DNA of 64,000 nt from positions 11,056,195 to 11,120,194 of the forward strand of contig CM033394.1 in NCBI GenBank assembly GCA_019426215.1, in the 5' to 3' direction. The position numbers were made by a program, and so were the translations under genes. A model generated the notes under the pieces. The model was not told the DNA's origin. It saw only the letters and a program-made list of their open reading frames with translations, and did not search any database. This DNA is from Buddleja alternifolia. Its lineage: Eukaryota; Streptophyta; Magnoliopsida; Lamiales; Scrophulariaceae. Shown in pieces: positions 1 through 11,031 of this stretch (position 1 is the first letter of the stretch; each line of letters opens with the position of its first letter).

Positions 1-777
1 ACAACATAGTGTAGCGGCACTAATTTTAATAAATGTAACCAAAAAAAAAAAAGGAAACACTAATTTTAATAAATGGTTATTAAAATTTACAATAATTATA
101 TATACATATATATATATATGTATCTATACTATTTATTAAAGTTGAGCACTCTAGAGTAACTTCCATGGGAAGCCAAACGTGTACTCCCTACTTTACCCTT
201 ATATCCTACTTAGTTGCACTAATAAATAGAATGACTAAACTGTGAATTTATAGTGTGAAACTAAAACCGACTTCTAAAAAAATGACTCAAAGGTCATGTA
301 ACTCCTTCCACTTCCATTTTTAACTCCCCAGTATTCAGTTGTTGAAGAAGTAATGTGCAGAGCCGTTCTTTCAACATCTATGGTGCCCAAAGTTTTGCTC
401 TTCATTTATTTCTTTTTTGTGCAAAAATTTGCATGATTGTCGTTATATTTTTTAATTATGTATTATACAGTTCTAATATGTTTATCATTTTGAGGATCAT
501 TAAAATTTAAATAAGAGAACAAGAGGACTATTGAAGGAAAAAAAAGGTACGTAAGTTTTGTTTTCTACTTTAGTACCAAATATATTTTTGGAATGGTTTA
601 ATTTTTCCTAATATAAAGTTTTTTCTGTAACTTTCACCAAGAATGAAGAATTAAGTATAATTGCACACGCAACGAGTGTGCCTTTTCCGCTAGTATGTGT
701 GTGTGTGTATTGCGGTAGGGTTCCCTTTTTTGGTCTATATCAACGGAAGATCGAGCCCAAATGCAAAGTTAAATAAG
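1..777. other. Intergenic, no gene seen
   Basis: AT-rich sequence with no coding pattern on either strand. It holds an AT-dinucleotide tract near 95-125 and a short (GT)n microsatellite at about 694-709. I see nothing else that can be supported. Confidence 0.6.
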
Positions 778-1388
778 GGAAAATTACTAAGAACCCCCTT
801 AAATAAATTCTTATATCCAAAAAACTCATGAAAATATTTTTCAATCTCAAAAATCCATTCTACAAACTTTTCAATCCAAAAAATTCAAAAATTAGGATTA
901 ACAACTTTTTAGACTAAATTACACTTCATTTATTGAGTTAAGAATTGATTAATTATATTTTTTTATCAGATCTTTTTATTTAAAATTTTTCAAATTGATA
1001 AATTGTATAATAAATATTTTATTTTTTAATATTAATTTTTTTTAATATTGTATGTAATTTTTTTTAATTTTAATACGGTAATCATCTAAAAATATATTTT
1101 TAAATTTTTTTAAAAAGATTAGAAAAATCTGAAAATTTAAGATTAAAATCAATTAGTATCGATTATCAATATAAAAATTTTAAATACATAAATTTCCATA
1201 CGAAACTATAATTGATTAATTTTTAATTTAGAAAGCTAAGGGCGGTTAAGTTTATAAATTTATTAACCCTAAATTTTGGGAGTTTTGGAATGAAAAATTG
1301 GTAGAATGGATTTTTTGGATTCAAAAATATTTTGATGGGTTTTTTGGATACAAAAGTTTATTTTAAGGGGGTTTTAGTAATTTTTCCT
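778..1388. mobile_element. MITE with ~120-150 bp inverted ends
   Basis: The left end (GGAAAATTACTAAGAACCCC) reads again, inverted, at the right end as AGGAAAAATTACTAAAACCC. The similarity continues inward for well over 100 bp: the motif CCAAAAAACYCATSAAAATAT and the phrase AATCCATTCTAC occur on both sides. The core (about 950-1230) is very AT-rich and has no ORF. Length (about 610 bp) and structure fit a non-autonomous DNA transposon. The target duplication is not clear, so I do not assign a superfamily. Confidence 0.7.
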
Positions 1389-2099
1389 AAAATTAATTCA
1401 ATAACCCATCCTAATTTCAACCCACCAATTGCAGTGTGGTCAATCAAGGCGATTTTCTGATTTTGTTGAACACACCTACTAATAATGCCAATTGCCTTAC
1501 AAGGCCCACTATAATACTATATGGACTTAGAACTTTTGTGAATTTTGTGATTAGTGTTTAAATAAATGTAAATTACTCATATCATTTCTCAACATTCTAG
1601 TTACAAGCTTGACAAAACTATTATAAATCATAATGTAATAGATATAAAATAACTTAAAACCCTTAAAAATAAAATACTGCACCGATGAAGAGAGTCACAT
1701 CACATAACGCTATCCTAAAATCATGATTGCCTCCCTAAGATAAAACCCCATTAGCTCACAGTGGTGCCTCATTCCATATTCACGACCATGAGGAGATGAG
1801 AAACCAATCCTTATTCGCGTTGCCAAAATAGTAAACTTGTGGGTAGTATATAATAATAATAATCCCACAAAACTCTTAGAATATCACTTGTGCCAACAAA
1901 TGAACATATGACCTCTTTATATAGGAGACCAAAATTGACCGTTATAAAATAATAATGTACCACTAACATTTTAATAGAAATGATCATAAACACAATATAA
2001 ATGGCCCACTAATGATGAAATTACAGTGGTCAAATGTCTCATAAAACAATGATGAATGAGGTCATAAAATTTAGAATTGAAAAGACACATATGATGATG
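1389..2099. other. Intergenic, no gene seen
   Basis: No coding region or clear repeat is seen on either strand. The 60-codon frame near 1811-1993 has no recognisable features. Confidence 0.5.
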
Positions 2100-2258
2100 A
2101 GATAAAATGTTTTTTTTTAATTCAAGACAAAGGGTGATACCCTAAATATTTAGCGTGACAAACCCGAGTTGATAGTCATATAATCCTGAGTCATAAAGAC
2201 TCTATCTAGCTCTATAAAGGAAAGACTCTATCTAGTTCTATAAAGGAGAGGAGAGACA

Positions 2259-2700
2259 TGTTGTGTATTTGAGAAGAATTCAATGTAAAGATTATATGTA
2301 TATGAATTCAGAATCACAGATTCTTATCTATGGAATAACAGCAAAGAAATTGAATCAAGAACACAGAATTTTACGTGGTTTGGTTTATAAACAAACCTAC
2401 ACCCACGACAGCAACAACTCTATCTTTTCTTTCTGATAATTGTGAGAGTACAAGATACAAGTTTAATCTGTATGTATATATATATATACAGATTTCCCAC
2501 GCTTACTTTCTCTCTTGTGTATCTATCTATGTATCTATATTCTCTAGGCTAACTAACCATTTACATCACATGGTTAAGTAATCAGTTATAATAGCTTTTA
2601 CTAACTGATTACACTACACTTGCTAAATACATACAAGTTGCCTAATATAGAAACTTCTACATACAAATGAAATGTACAGCTATACAACTAATATTCAACA
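2259..2700 (-). repeat. 3' LTR of Tork-like copia
   Basis: 442 bp. It aligns without gaps to 6738-7179, with about 20 substitutions counted by eye (about 95% identity). Most differences are transitions, as expected of an old, methylated plant element. Confidence 0.93.
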
Positions 2701-2824
2701 AATCTCCACCTTAGTTGCATAGCTCCAGAATTGCTGCTCAAGCCTCAACAAGAGGCTTACCTTCCTTTGACACCAATTAATTCCAAACAGTATTCAAACT
2801 TACTGCTTGGAATAGGCTTTGTGA

Positions 2825-4093
2825 TCATGTCCGCTGGATTGTCTCAGTCCTCACTTTCTTCACCAACACTGATTCAGCTTCTACAACTTCTCTGATAAAA
2901 TGAAGTTTAATATCCATATGCTTAGTTCTCTCATGAAACATATTGTTCTTGGACGATTGAATAGCTCTCTGATTATCACAAAACACATCGATCACCTTTT
3001 GATCAATACCAAGTTCTTGCACAAAACCATGAAGCCAAATTGCCTTTTTAATAGCTTCTGTAAGAGCTAAATACTCAGCTTCAGTAGTTGATAATGCTAC
3101 CTTTTGAAGACTAGCTTTCCAGCATATTGCAGTTTCAAAAGTAGTAAACACAAATCCAGTAAGAGACTTCCTTGTATCCAAACATCCAGCATAATCTGAA
3201 TCCACAAATCCAGTAACAACATCATGTCTGCTCCCTTCTCCTGTACTTCTTCCAAACTCCAACCCTTTCTTTGTTGACCCTTTCACATATCTCAAAATCC
3301 ATTTAAGAGCATACCAATGATCTCTACATGGTTTTGAGATAAACCTACAAACCAAACTGATTGCATATGATAAATCAGGCCTGGTACAAACCATGGCATA
3401 CATGAGTGATCCCACTATGCTTGCATAAGGTGTCTTCTTCATATAATCATCATCATTATCTTGTCCATCAGCCTTGGTAGCAGTAAGTTTAAATTGAGCT
3501 GACAGAGGAGTTGAAACTGGTTTCAAGTTATCCACCAGAAACTTATTTAACACTTTTGTCAAATACCCTTCTTGTGTAAGAAATAATCTGCCAGATTCCC
3601 TTGTTCTTATGATCTCTATCCCCAAAATCTTCTTGGCTGGTCCCAAATCCTTCATTTCAAACTCCAGTTTCAAAGACTCTTTCACAACTTGAATGTCTGA
3701 CTTCCCTTTACAAGCAATCAATATATCATCTACATATAGTAGAAGATATATCATTTGATCTCCATCAAGTCTTTTGTAATTTACACATGAATCATAACTA
3801 CTCCTTATGAATCTAGTGTCTGTCATAAATTGATCAAATCTTTTATTCCATTGTCTTGGTGATTGCTTCAGTCCATACAGAGATTTCTTCAATAAGCACA
3901 CCTTCCTCTCTTTCCCTTTGATTTGAAAGCCTTCAGGTTGGTTTATCAATATTTTTTCTTCCAATTCTCCATATAAGAAAGCTGTTTTGACATCAAGTTG
4001 CTCCAATTCCAGATCATATTGAGCCACCAGTGATAGCATTAGTCTAATTGATCTATGCTTAACCACAGGTGAGAATATTTCATTATAATCCAA
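2825..4093 (-). pseudogene. pol: Tork-like copia reverse transcriptase and RNase H
   Basis: 422 open codons. RT motifs in order: VKTAFLYGELEEKI, GLKQSPRQW, and the catalytic YVDD within LLLYVDDILIACKGK. RNase H follows: FVDSDYAGCLDTRKS, STTEAEYLAL, FCDNQRAIQ, then HERTKHMDIKLHFIRE. This is the usual copia order and close to full length. The start lies inside RT: the first RT block is in a different frame upstream (4093-4296), and the last residues are altered by a frame change near 2850. The domain is otherwise well preserved, which fits the roughly 95% LTR identity. Confidence 0.92.
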
Positions 4094-4295
4094 TCCCTCA
4101 ACTTGAGATAACCCTCTTGCAACAAGTCTGGACTTATATCTTACATTATCAACCTCTTGCTTCCTTTTGAAAATCCATTTACAACTTACAACTCTATGAT
4201 TTTCAAGTTTACCACAAGTGTCCGAGTCTTATTCTTATACAATGAATCCATTTCTTCTTTCATTGCCTGGATCCATTTCAACTTGTCCTTCTCTT

Positions 4296-5715
4296 TCACT
4301 GCTTCAGAATAAGTCTTGGGATCACAGAATCTATATCTTCAGCTATACTCAAAGCAAATGCTATAACATCAGCATAACTAAATCTTTCAGGAACTTTAAC
4401 TTGTCTCCTTTCTCTGTCTCTTGTCAAATGATAATGTCTCAGATCACTATGCTCAATCTGTGAATCATCAATATCATGATCCCTCAAATTATTCTCATTA
4501 CCAGCATCCTTTAATTCATCAGAATGCTCCACCTCAATTTGTATACTCCTCATATCTGCATCATTTTCATTTTGAGACTCCTTCTGGCTTGTTACTTGTT
4601 TAGGTAAGATGTTTGCCATAACATCTTCATTAAACACCACATCCCTACTAATAATGCACTTTCTCATACCAGGTTCAAGACACCATAATCTGTAACCCTT
4701 AACACCTTCTGGATATCCTAGAAAAATGCACTTCATAACTCTTGGTTCAAGTTTATCCTGTCTGATGTGAGCATAAGCTATACATCCAAACACTTTCAAA
4801 CTACTATAATTTAAAGGATAACCAGACCATATTTCTTCAGGAGTTTTGAACTCTAATGCAGTGGATGGACATCTATTTATCAAGTATGCAGCAGTGTTCA
4901 AAGCTTCACCCCAAAATTTCAGGTAAACCTGCACTTAACAACATGCATCTCACCCTTTCTAACAAGGTTCTATTGAACCTTTCAGCCAATCCATTTTGTT
5001 GTGGGGTTCCAGGTACAGTTCTATGTCTAGCAATCCCCTCCTTTTCACAAAAATCATTAAACTCTTTTGAACAAAACTCTAAACCATTATCTCTTCTCAA
5101 CTTTTTAATCTTCTTAGAGGTTTGATTCTCAATAAGAGTTTTCCATTGCTTAAACTTCTCAAGAGCTTGAGTTTTGTTATTCAAAATATATATCCATAGT
5201 TTCCTTGAATAATCATCTATGAGAGACATAAAGAACTTACCTCCAAAATGAGATTCTGTCTTTGCAGGTCCCCATAAATCTGAGTGTATATAGTCCAAAA
5301 TCCCCTTTCTTTGCTTTTTTCCTGATGAGAATTTGATTCTGTTTGATTTACCATATACACATGTTTCACAAAACTTAAGTTTATCAATCTTTTCTCCAGC
5401 AAGCAATCCTTGTTTTGACAATTCTACAAGGCCTCTTTCACTCACATGGCCAAGTCTTTTGTGCCATAGTACAGTTCTGTCAGATGATTTAGCACTTGAT
5501 ATTGAACCAATAATAGTACTTCCAATTAAGGAGTAAATCCCATTCTTCCTGATTCCCTTCATGATAACCATTGAACCCTTAACAACCTTCAAAGTTCCAG
5601 ATTCAATTTTCATAGAGTAACCAAGATCATCTAACATTCCAAGTGAGATTAGATTTCTTTTTAATTCAGGAATGTATCTAACTTGATTCAGTACCTTCTC
5701 AATGCCATTGAACAT
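4296..5715 (-). pseudogene. pol: Tork-like copia integrase
   Basis: The integrase inserts element cDNA into chromosomes. The region 4906-5715 holds the pre-integrase zinc segment (WHKRLGH...CETCVYGK) followed by the catalytic core: HSDLWGP, then DDYSRKLWIY, then the GTPQQNGLAERFNRT block with its conserved Glu. The frame changes at about 4906-4934. The C-terminal part (FWGEALNTAAYLINRCP, then FGCIAYAH and FLGYPEGVKGYRLW) continues to 4296, where it runs off into another stop. The core D, D and E residues appear present, so inactivation comes from the frame breaks rather than from loss of catalytic residues. Confidence 0.9.
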
Positions 5716-5739
5716 TTTGATTCTAACAGATCCAATTCC

Positions 5740-6705
5740 TTAAACTTTGCATGATTTGTTGTTGCCTAGAAGCACTGATCCACCCTCTAACTTTGTGAAT
5801 TCATCAAACCATCCTTTATTTGGTGTCATATGGAATGTACACCCTGAATCTAAAATCCATTCATTCTCAGAATTGTTGTTAGATACTGTCAAAACATCAG
5901 CACTCTCATAACCATCACTTGCCACTGCTACATCAGCTTGTTCTTTGTTTCTTTCACCAATTTTCTTTAGTCTATCAGGATACAATCTTCTTATATGCCT
6001 TTCTTTATGACAATGGTAACATTCAATCTTCTTTGATCTAGATTTTGATCTAAGCCTTTGTTTTTGCTTCTTCTTTGAATCCCGTTTGACAGATCTTCCC
6101 CTTACATTGAGCCCGTCTGCTTGAGTTTGTCCCTTCTCCTCATTTCTTTGATTCAACTCCCTAGAATTCAAAGCGGCCTGAACTTCATCTAATGACAGTG
6201 TTTCTCTTCCATACAAGAGAGTCTCCTTGAAATTCATATAATTTTTAGGAAGAGAGCTTAAAAGTAGTAAAGCTTGATCCTCATCCTCAATGGTTACATC
6301 AATGTTTTCTAAATCCAGAATCAACTTATTCAACAAATCAAGGTGTTCATCAATCGATTTATCCTCTTACATCTTAAATGAATACAGTGCTTGTTTGAGA
6401 TAGAGACGATTGACAAGAGACTTAGTCATGTATAAGGTTTCTAATTTAGACCAAATACCTTGAGCTGTTTTCTCCTTGGATACCTTCCTCAATACTTTGT
6501 CACCGAGGCTAAGTATGATAGCACTGTGGGCTTTATCAAGAATTGCTTTCTTGTCTTCATCTTTCATTGAATCAGGTAATTCTTTCTCCTCTTTCAAAGC
6601 ATCAACCAAACCTTGATGAACCAGTAGAGCCCTCATCTTCAGTCTCCATAGCCCAAAGTCATTTGTTCCTGTGAATCTTTCAACTTCATACTTCGCAGTC
6701 CCCAT
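5740..6705 (-). pseudogene. gag: Tork-like copia gag and protease
   Basis: Gag packages the element RNA into virus-like particles, and the aspartic protease cuts the polyprotein. The frame opens with MGTAKYEVERFTGTNDFGLW, typical of the Tnt1/Tork group, and runs to a stop at 6367-6369. It resumes in the same frame at about 6336. A zinc knuckle near 6020 reads CYHCHKERHIRRLY: the CX2CX4H part is present but the final Cys is Tyr, so it is degenerate. The protease active site WILDSGCTFHMT lies near 5850. A second in-frame stop (5740-5742) separates it from the integrase part. All these pieces share one reading frame, so they were once continuous. Confidence 0.9.
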
Positions 6706-6737
6706 TGATGTTCAAATTCCACGCTCACCGCACCACT

Positions 6738-7179
6738 TGTTGTGTATTTGAGAAGAATTCAATGTAAAGATTGTATGTATGTGAATTCAGAATCACAGAT
6801 TCTAATCTATGGAATAACAACAAAGAAATTGAATCAAGAACACAGAATTTTACGTGGTTCGGTTTATAAACAAACCTACATCCATGGCATCAACAACTCT
6901 ATCTTTTCTTTTTGATAATTGTGAGAGTACAAGATACAAGCTTAATCTGTATGCATATATATCTATACAGATTCCACACGCTTACTTTCCCTCTTGTGTA
7001 TCTATCTATGTATCTATATTCTCTAGGCTAACTAACCATTTACATCACATGGTTAACTAATCAGTTATAACAGCTTTTACTAACTGATTACACTACACTT
7101 GCTAAATACATACAAGTTGCCTACTATAGAAACTTCTACATACAAATGAAATGTACAGCTATACAACTAATATTCAGCA
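6738..7179 (-). repeat. 5' LTR of Tork-like copia
   Basis: 442-bp partner of 2259-2700. On the - strand the sequence directly after this LTR (from 6737 leftwards) reads AGTGGTGCGGTGAGCGTGG. This does not match the usual initiator-methionine primer site TGGTATCAGAGC, so the primer tRNA is not assigned. Confidence 0.93.
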
Positions 7180-7282
7180 AGCCACAATTTGTGGCAGTCT
7201 GGATTTGAACTCAGGACCTCTCACATAAAGTGGGAGGTGAATACCACTAGACCAACAGGTCTTGGGTTAAGATAAAATGTTT

Positions 7283-8666
7283 GAAATAAATAATAAATGA
7301 AGAAATTTTAAAGCTATTTCCAACAAGAACCGTAGGTGAAGTCCATTAGTCCAACACTTCGATTAAGGCCCAAATAGATAAATTTTCTGCCCATTGCTTC
7401 TTTTCTTGCTGCTTTGGTTGTCGACATGCATGAAATAGTTCTTTGTTTTTTAGCATTAAGGTTGTAAGCTATGAGACGTAGTTTTCATTAAAATAGCTTA
7501 GTTCCGGTAGTATTTTGGGCACAAAGCCTTTTTCGGCCATCTTCTTGTTATTTGTTAACATGCAGGCTCAAACTTGTTCTTCTTGTCATTTGGTCATTGG
7601 GGATTATTCAATGTTCATGGAACATAAATTCTCGTCTTTAGTTAGATGTTGAAATCTTAGGTTTAGAATGTAGGCACGATGAGGATGAATTTTGTTTTGT
7701 TTTATTCCTGCTACGAAATGATGATTAGTTTTCATCCCCTTTTTTGAAACTCTAATATATATGTTTGAAAATTTTATTTGGAACTTGTGATCAATCTACA
7801 ATTCTATACTAATTCTGGCAGATACACTTAGTGTATATAATTACTCAAATTTAATTTGAGATGAATAAGAAATTAATGTTAAAAGTGAGTCACTTAATAT
7901 TCATGTGAGCTACTTAATGTTTATCGAGCAAACGTATGCTGATTAAACGATCACATCCCTATAGTCATCATTTGTGACTGTTTGGACGTGATCTACATGC
8001 ATCAACCGATATGTCTAATAACGATTAGACACCTGTTCACACCAGTTATTCTGTCAAAAAATGATATATACGCATTCAAGCAATTGTATCTTTTGGAGAC
8101 GCAACTTTCCAACTCTATATAATAAACCTTCATGATTTCACTTTTTTAATTAAATTCACATATAGCAGATTTCTTTTCTATTGCCTAAGTACAATTTTTT
8201 CATACTTTAAACATCTCAGTCTTTTTTTCAAAGAAAATCCAAAATAAGTATTTTGTTCATTGTTCTCAAGTTTTGTAGTGCTACTATGTCAAAATAAAAC
8301 CATTGAATTTTGGGAGACGATTACCGATATCTCATAAGCACAAGGTGCAGCGAAGTATCATATTAAAGAAAAAAGAGCTAAGCTTTTACCTCGACCATTT
8401 TCAATTCAAAATACTGCCCCTATATACACACCCAATTATTTTCTAACATGATATTGGGAAGATATTAGGCTATAGATGGAGCATGAACAAGTATATTTCG
8501 CTTGTTACGAAAATAGTCCTATTATGCTATTGAATCTGACAACTGTGATTATCCCGATAAATCAATAACGTCAAGAAATCAATCTCAAAAATGTAACTAT
8601 TGGTATTTCACCTTCTTTCTAAACGTAATCTCTTTGTTGATTATATCATTGTTCTTTGTTGGGGTC
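7283..8666. other. Intergenic, no gene seen
   Basis: No gene, tRNA or clear repeat is visible on either strand. Composition is ordinary AT-rich plant intergenic DNA. Confidence 0.5.
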
Positions 8667-8671
8667 GATCC

Positions 8672-8804
8672 TATTAAACATTATTTAGCATATCTTGATG
8701 AATATCTTTGTTTCCTTGTATGTAGTTTAGGGTTTTCTATATTTTGTAACTATATATACTTTCATAATAATATAGTGATATTCACTGGGTTTAGAACTCT
8801 AACA
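8672..8804 (+). repeat. 5' LTR of Ale-like copia
   Basis: 133 bp. Similar throughout to 44780-44911 (shared ATTATTTAGCATATCTTG, ATATCTTTGTTTCCTT and GTAACTATATATACTTT), with roughly 85-88% identity by eye. The first bases TATTAAAC are a mutated form of the TGTTAAAT start seen in the 3' copy. Confidence 0.88.
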
Positions 8805-8815
8805 TGGTATCAACC
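8805..8815 (+). other. Primer binding site, tRNA-iMet type
   Basis: TGGTATCAACC directly follows the LTR end CTAACA. The first eight bases match the 3' end complement of plant initiator tRNA-Met, the usual copia primer. Confidence 0.8.
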
Positions 8816-9189
8816 TAACATAGAGAATTCCCAACTTCTCTAAAGTCACGATCCCTACCCTAGTCACCGAGCCCCCCAGTGCAACGTTTTTCCATTCACA
8901 GCTTCTCGCTGCCACCGTTCGTCCATTTATTGCTATGGTAAGATTCGCGGTTTGTCATTTTCTTCTTCGTCTTCGTCTTCGTCTTGCGTAATATGTGTTA
9001 TCACTATGGGTGAAGCCACACCAAATCCTTCCCCCCATCCCGCGTTTGCCATATATAATGTCTTTCATCTTTTTAATTTTAACCTTTGTGAGGAAGATCC
9101 TAGCTCGTTTTAAATTATGAAAAATAATTTTTTCCAATATATGTCGCAGTTATCGAGTTCTAGGCTATATCCATGGTAAATCAGTCCAA

Positions 9190-9410
9190 AAGATGATGAT
9201 GATGAGGGCTGGTATTCCTTAGACTCCAAAATCAAAACTTGGCTGTACAATTCCGTCAATGCTAGTCTTCTTGATAGTGTTAATGATGATGGTTTTACTG
9301 CTAAATAGATCTGAGACAATCTTGAATCATTTGTTAATAACAAAAAACCCTTACTTCAAATAAATAGGGAACGTTGCCTATTTTTGCGCGATATGAACAA
9401 GCAACACCAA
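9190..9410 (+). pseudogene. gag: Ale-like copia gag fragment
   Basis: One forward frame reads DDDDEGWYSLDSKIKTWLYN, then a segment ending NDDGFTAK, then IWDNLESFVNNKKPL. This matches the retrotransposon gag (UBN2-like) pattern of a W-containing block followed by a 'W..L...' block. Two in-frame stops lie near 9303-9312: TAG where Glu is expected and TGA where Trp is expected. Downstream of about 9400 the similarity fades and the next insertion begins at about 9470, so the rest of gag is missing. Confidence 0.75.
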
Positions 9411-9469
9411 CCACCACCAAGACACGGACCGCTGTCCATGTTCTTTCAGTAGCCTAGTCACTGAAAGGG

Positions 9470-10899
9470 TGTGAGATTTACATGTTTTAGAGTTTTATAT
9501 TCATGTGCTTTATATTGGTTTATGCATGATTAATGCCACATATGCATTTAATTTGTGTGCGTATTGAGTAAAGGTGGAAAATCATTGCAATTGAAGAAAA
9601 ATGGTCGAAAATGCAGAATTTCAGAGTATTTAGAGATGTAATTTGACAAATGTTTCTCCTACACATTTGTAGATCTATATCTTGGCTTCACGTGGCAACT
9701 TGAATCATCCAAATAGGAGGTTTGTGGAGAAAGTTATGAAGGAAGCAATATCACTGCACAAAAGGAAGAATGTTACTGCTCCTAACGTTCGAACGTGAGA
9801 TTGTGGACGTTCGAAATTCGCGACTGACGGGAAAAATAGCAGTTTTTTGGAAATTTCCATCTCTATTTCAAGTTGGAGTCTTCCCCTTCCACTTTTATAT
9901 ATACTAGATCAGTTCTCTAGGGTAGAAGACACGAAATACGCACAACATAAAGTTCTTTTAGGGTAGTTCTTAGATTAGATTAGTTATGAAAATTTTCAAG
10001 AACCCTTGAAGGTGAGGAAATGAAGAAGCATGAGAGAGATGAAGATCAAAGTTCATCCATCAAATATACGAGGGAGTTTTTTAGATTTAGATTTGTTTTT
10101 GTTTATAAATATAAATATTAATCTAAGTTTCTATCTTTTATCTTTTATGATGAATTAGATTCTTCGAACTAAGGCCATGCTGAGGCTAAATTATGATAAT
10201 TGAGTTATAAATTGTATTTTTCATATTAATTCTATTGTTGCTTTGTGTCTTGATCTTATTTGAATGCTTCATATGCTTAGCTACCATATGCATGATTTAT
10301 TGCTTAAATTATTCGTTCAAGAGAAGGTAATTTAAGGTGCAAAAAGGATCATCACATAATCCGTAAAAAATAAGGATTTGTCCCTAGAGATAGGTAGAGA
10401 TTCCCGGGTGCAGTTAGCCGGATTAATCCGGGGAAATTTTAGAACTTGAATGCATGATTGTTGGTTAGATTCTCGGATAGACATATTTTGGGGATCGTCA
10501 ATTAGTCATAGGATTATTATTTCCGAGACATCGGGTAGTAATTATTTAAGGTTTTTTCTACCAAAGCGACATTAGTCTAATAATATGAAAACGTGATTTT
10601 AAAAAGAATTAATTAATTTATGCCAACACATGTGTCTTAATTGCTCTCTTCCATATCTATCTTGATTTCGACATCTTGTTTCAATCATCTTATCACCCAT
10701 CATTATCTTATTTTAATATCTTGTTTTTGCATCATTTTTAGCTTGTTTAAGTTATTTGTTATCCTCTAGTTTTAGTTTAGTCTTTGCTTGCTTTAATTTC
10801 TCGTAAAACTAAAATACAAGTCTCTATGGGTTCGACATCCTGGACTTAATTGTCCACTTTATTACTACACACGACTAGTCCACTTGCTGTGCAAACACA
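9470..10899 (+). mobile_element. Probable Ty3/gypsy-type solo LTR
   Basis: A non-coding block lies between copia gag and unrelated copia leader sequence. It starts at about TGTGAGATTTACATG. It contains a palindrome-like motif around AACGTTCGAACGT, a TATATATACTAG promoter-like stretch near 9895, and an ending phrase (GGGTTCGACATCC...CACTTGCTGTGC) of the kind seen at the 3' ends of Athila/Tat-type LTRs. No second copy or clear target duplication is visible, so exact ends are uncertain. The lineage call is from pattern memory. Confidence 0.45.
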
Positions 10900-11031
10900 T
10901 GAGGATTTCTCATGTCAGTCATAGACATGGGCCTTCTTGCTGGTCCACTTGAAATCCACCTCACTCCATAGACCACAGACAACATCAGCAATATTATAGT
11001 ACGCCTTACATTTAATAGCCCACTACCTTCA
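10900..11031 (-). mobile_element. Angela-like copia 2, internal remnant
   Basis: This short segment lies between the gypsy-like LTR and the Angela-like element at 11032. It is the left flank of that insertion: CTTCA at 11027-11031 pairs with TTTCA at 22484-22488. It was therefore contiguous with 22484 onwards before the insertion. I see no clear protein motif. Confidence 0.5.

Larger units (their letters stand above)
2259..7179 (-). mobile_element. Ty1/copia element, Tork-like, near full length
   Basis: Both LTRs (442 bp each) are present in direct orientation, start TGTTGTG and end in CA. The element sits in the SINE and is flanked by AGACA (2254-2258) and AGCCA (7180-7184), an imperfect 5-bp target duplication. 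The - strand order is gag, protease, integrase, RT and RNase H, as in copia. A purine-rich tract (complement of 2701-2712, AAGGTGGAGATT) lies just before the 3' LTR, as expected for second-strand priming. The gag start resembles the Tnt1/Tork group. The polyprotein is broken by at least two stops in the gag/integrase frame and two frame changes, so the copy is not autonomous. Confidence 0.93.
2113..7269 (-). mobile_element. tRNA-derived SINE, split by a copia element
   Basis: The outer limits are a perfect 13-bp direct repeat AGATAAAATGTTT (2100-2112 and 7270-7282). Reading the - strand from 7269, a tRNA-like head has a box A (TTGGTCTAGTGGTA, complement of 7242-7255) and a box B (GAGTTCAAATCC, complement of 7201-7212). 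These are the RNA polymerase III internal promoter elements. After the copia insertion (2259-7179) the body resumes at 2258 and ends in a run of A (T run at about 2111-2118) against the duplication. Without the insertion the SINE is roughly 235 bp. The body contains a duplicated motif, TATAGARCTAGATAGAGTCTTT. SINEs are mobilised by LINE proteins in trans, which explains the poly(A) tail and long target duplication. Confidence 0.85.

Noticed and set aside
7183..7265. A possible tRNA gene because of box A/box B.
   Set aside because: No acceptor stem or cloverleaf closes, and the duplications and poly(A) tail place it in a SINE.
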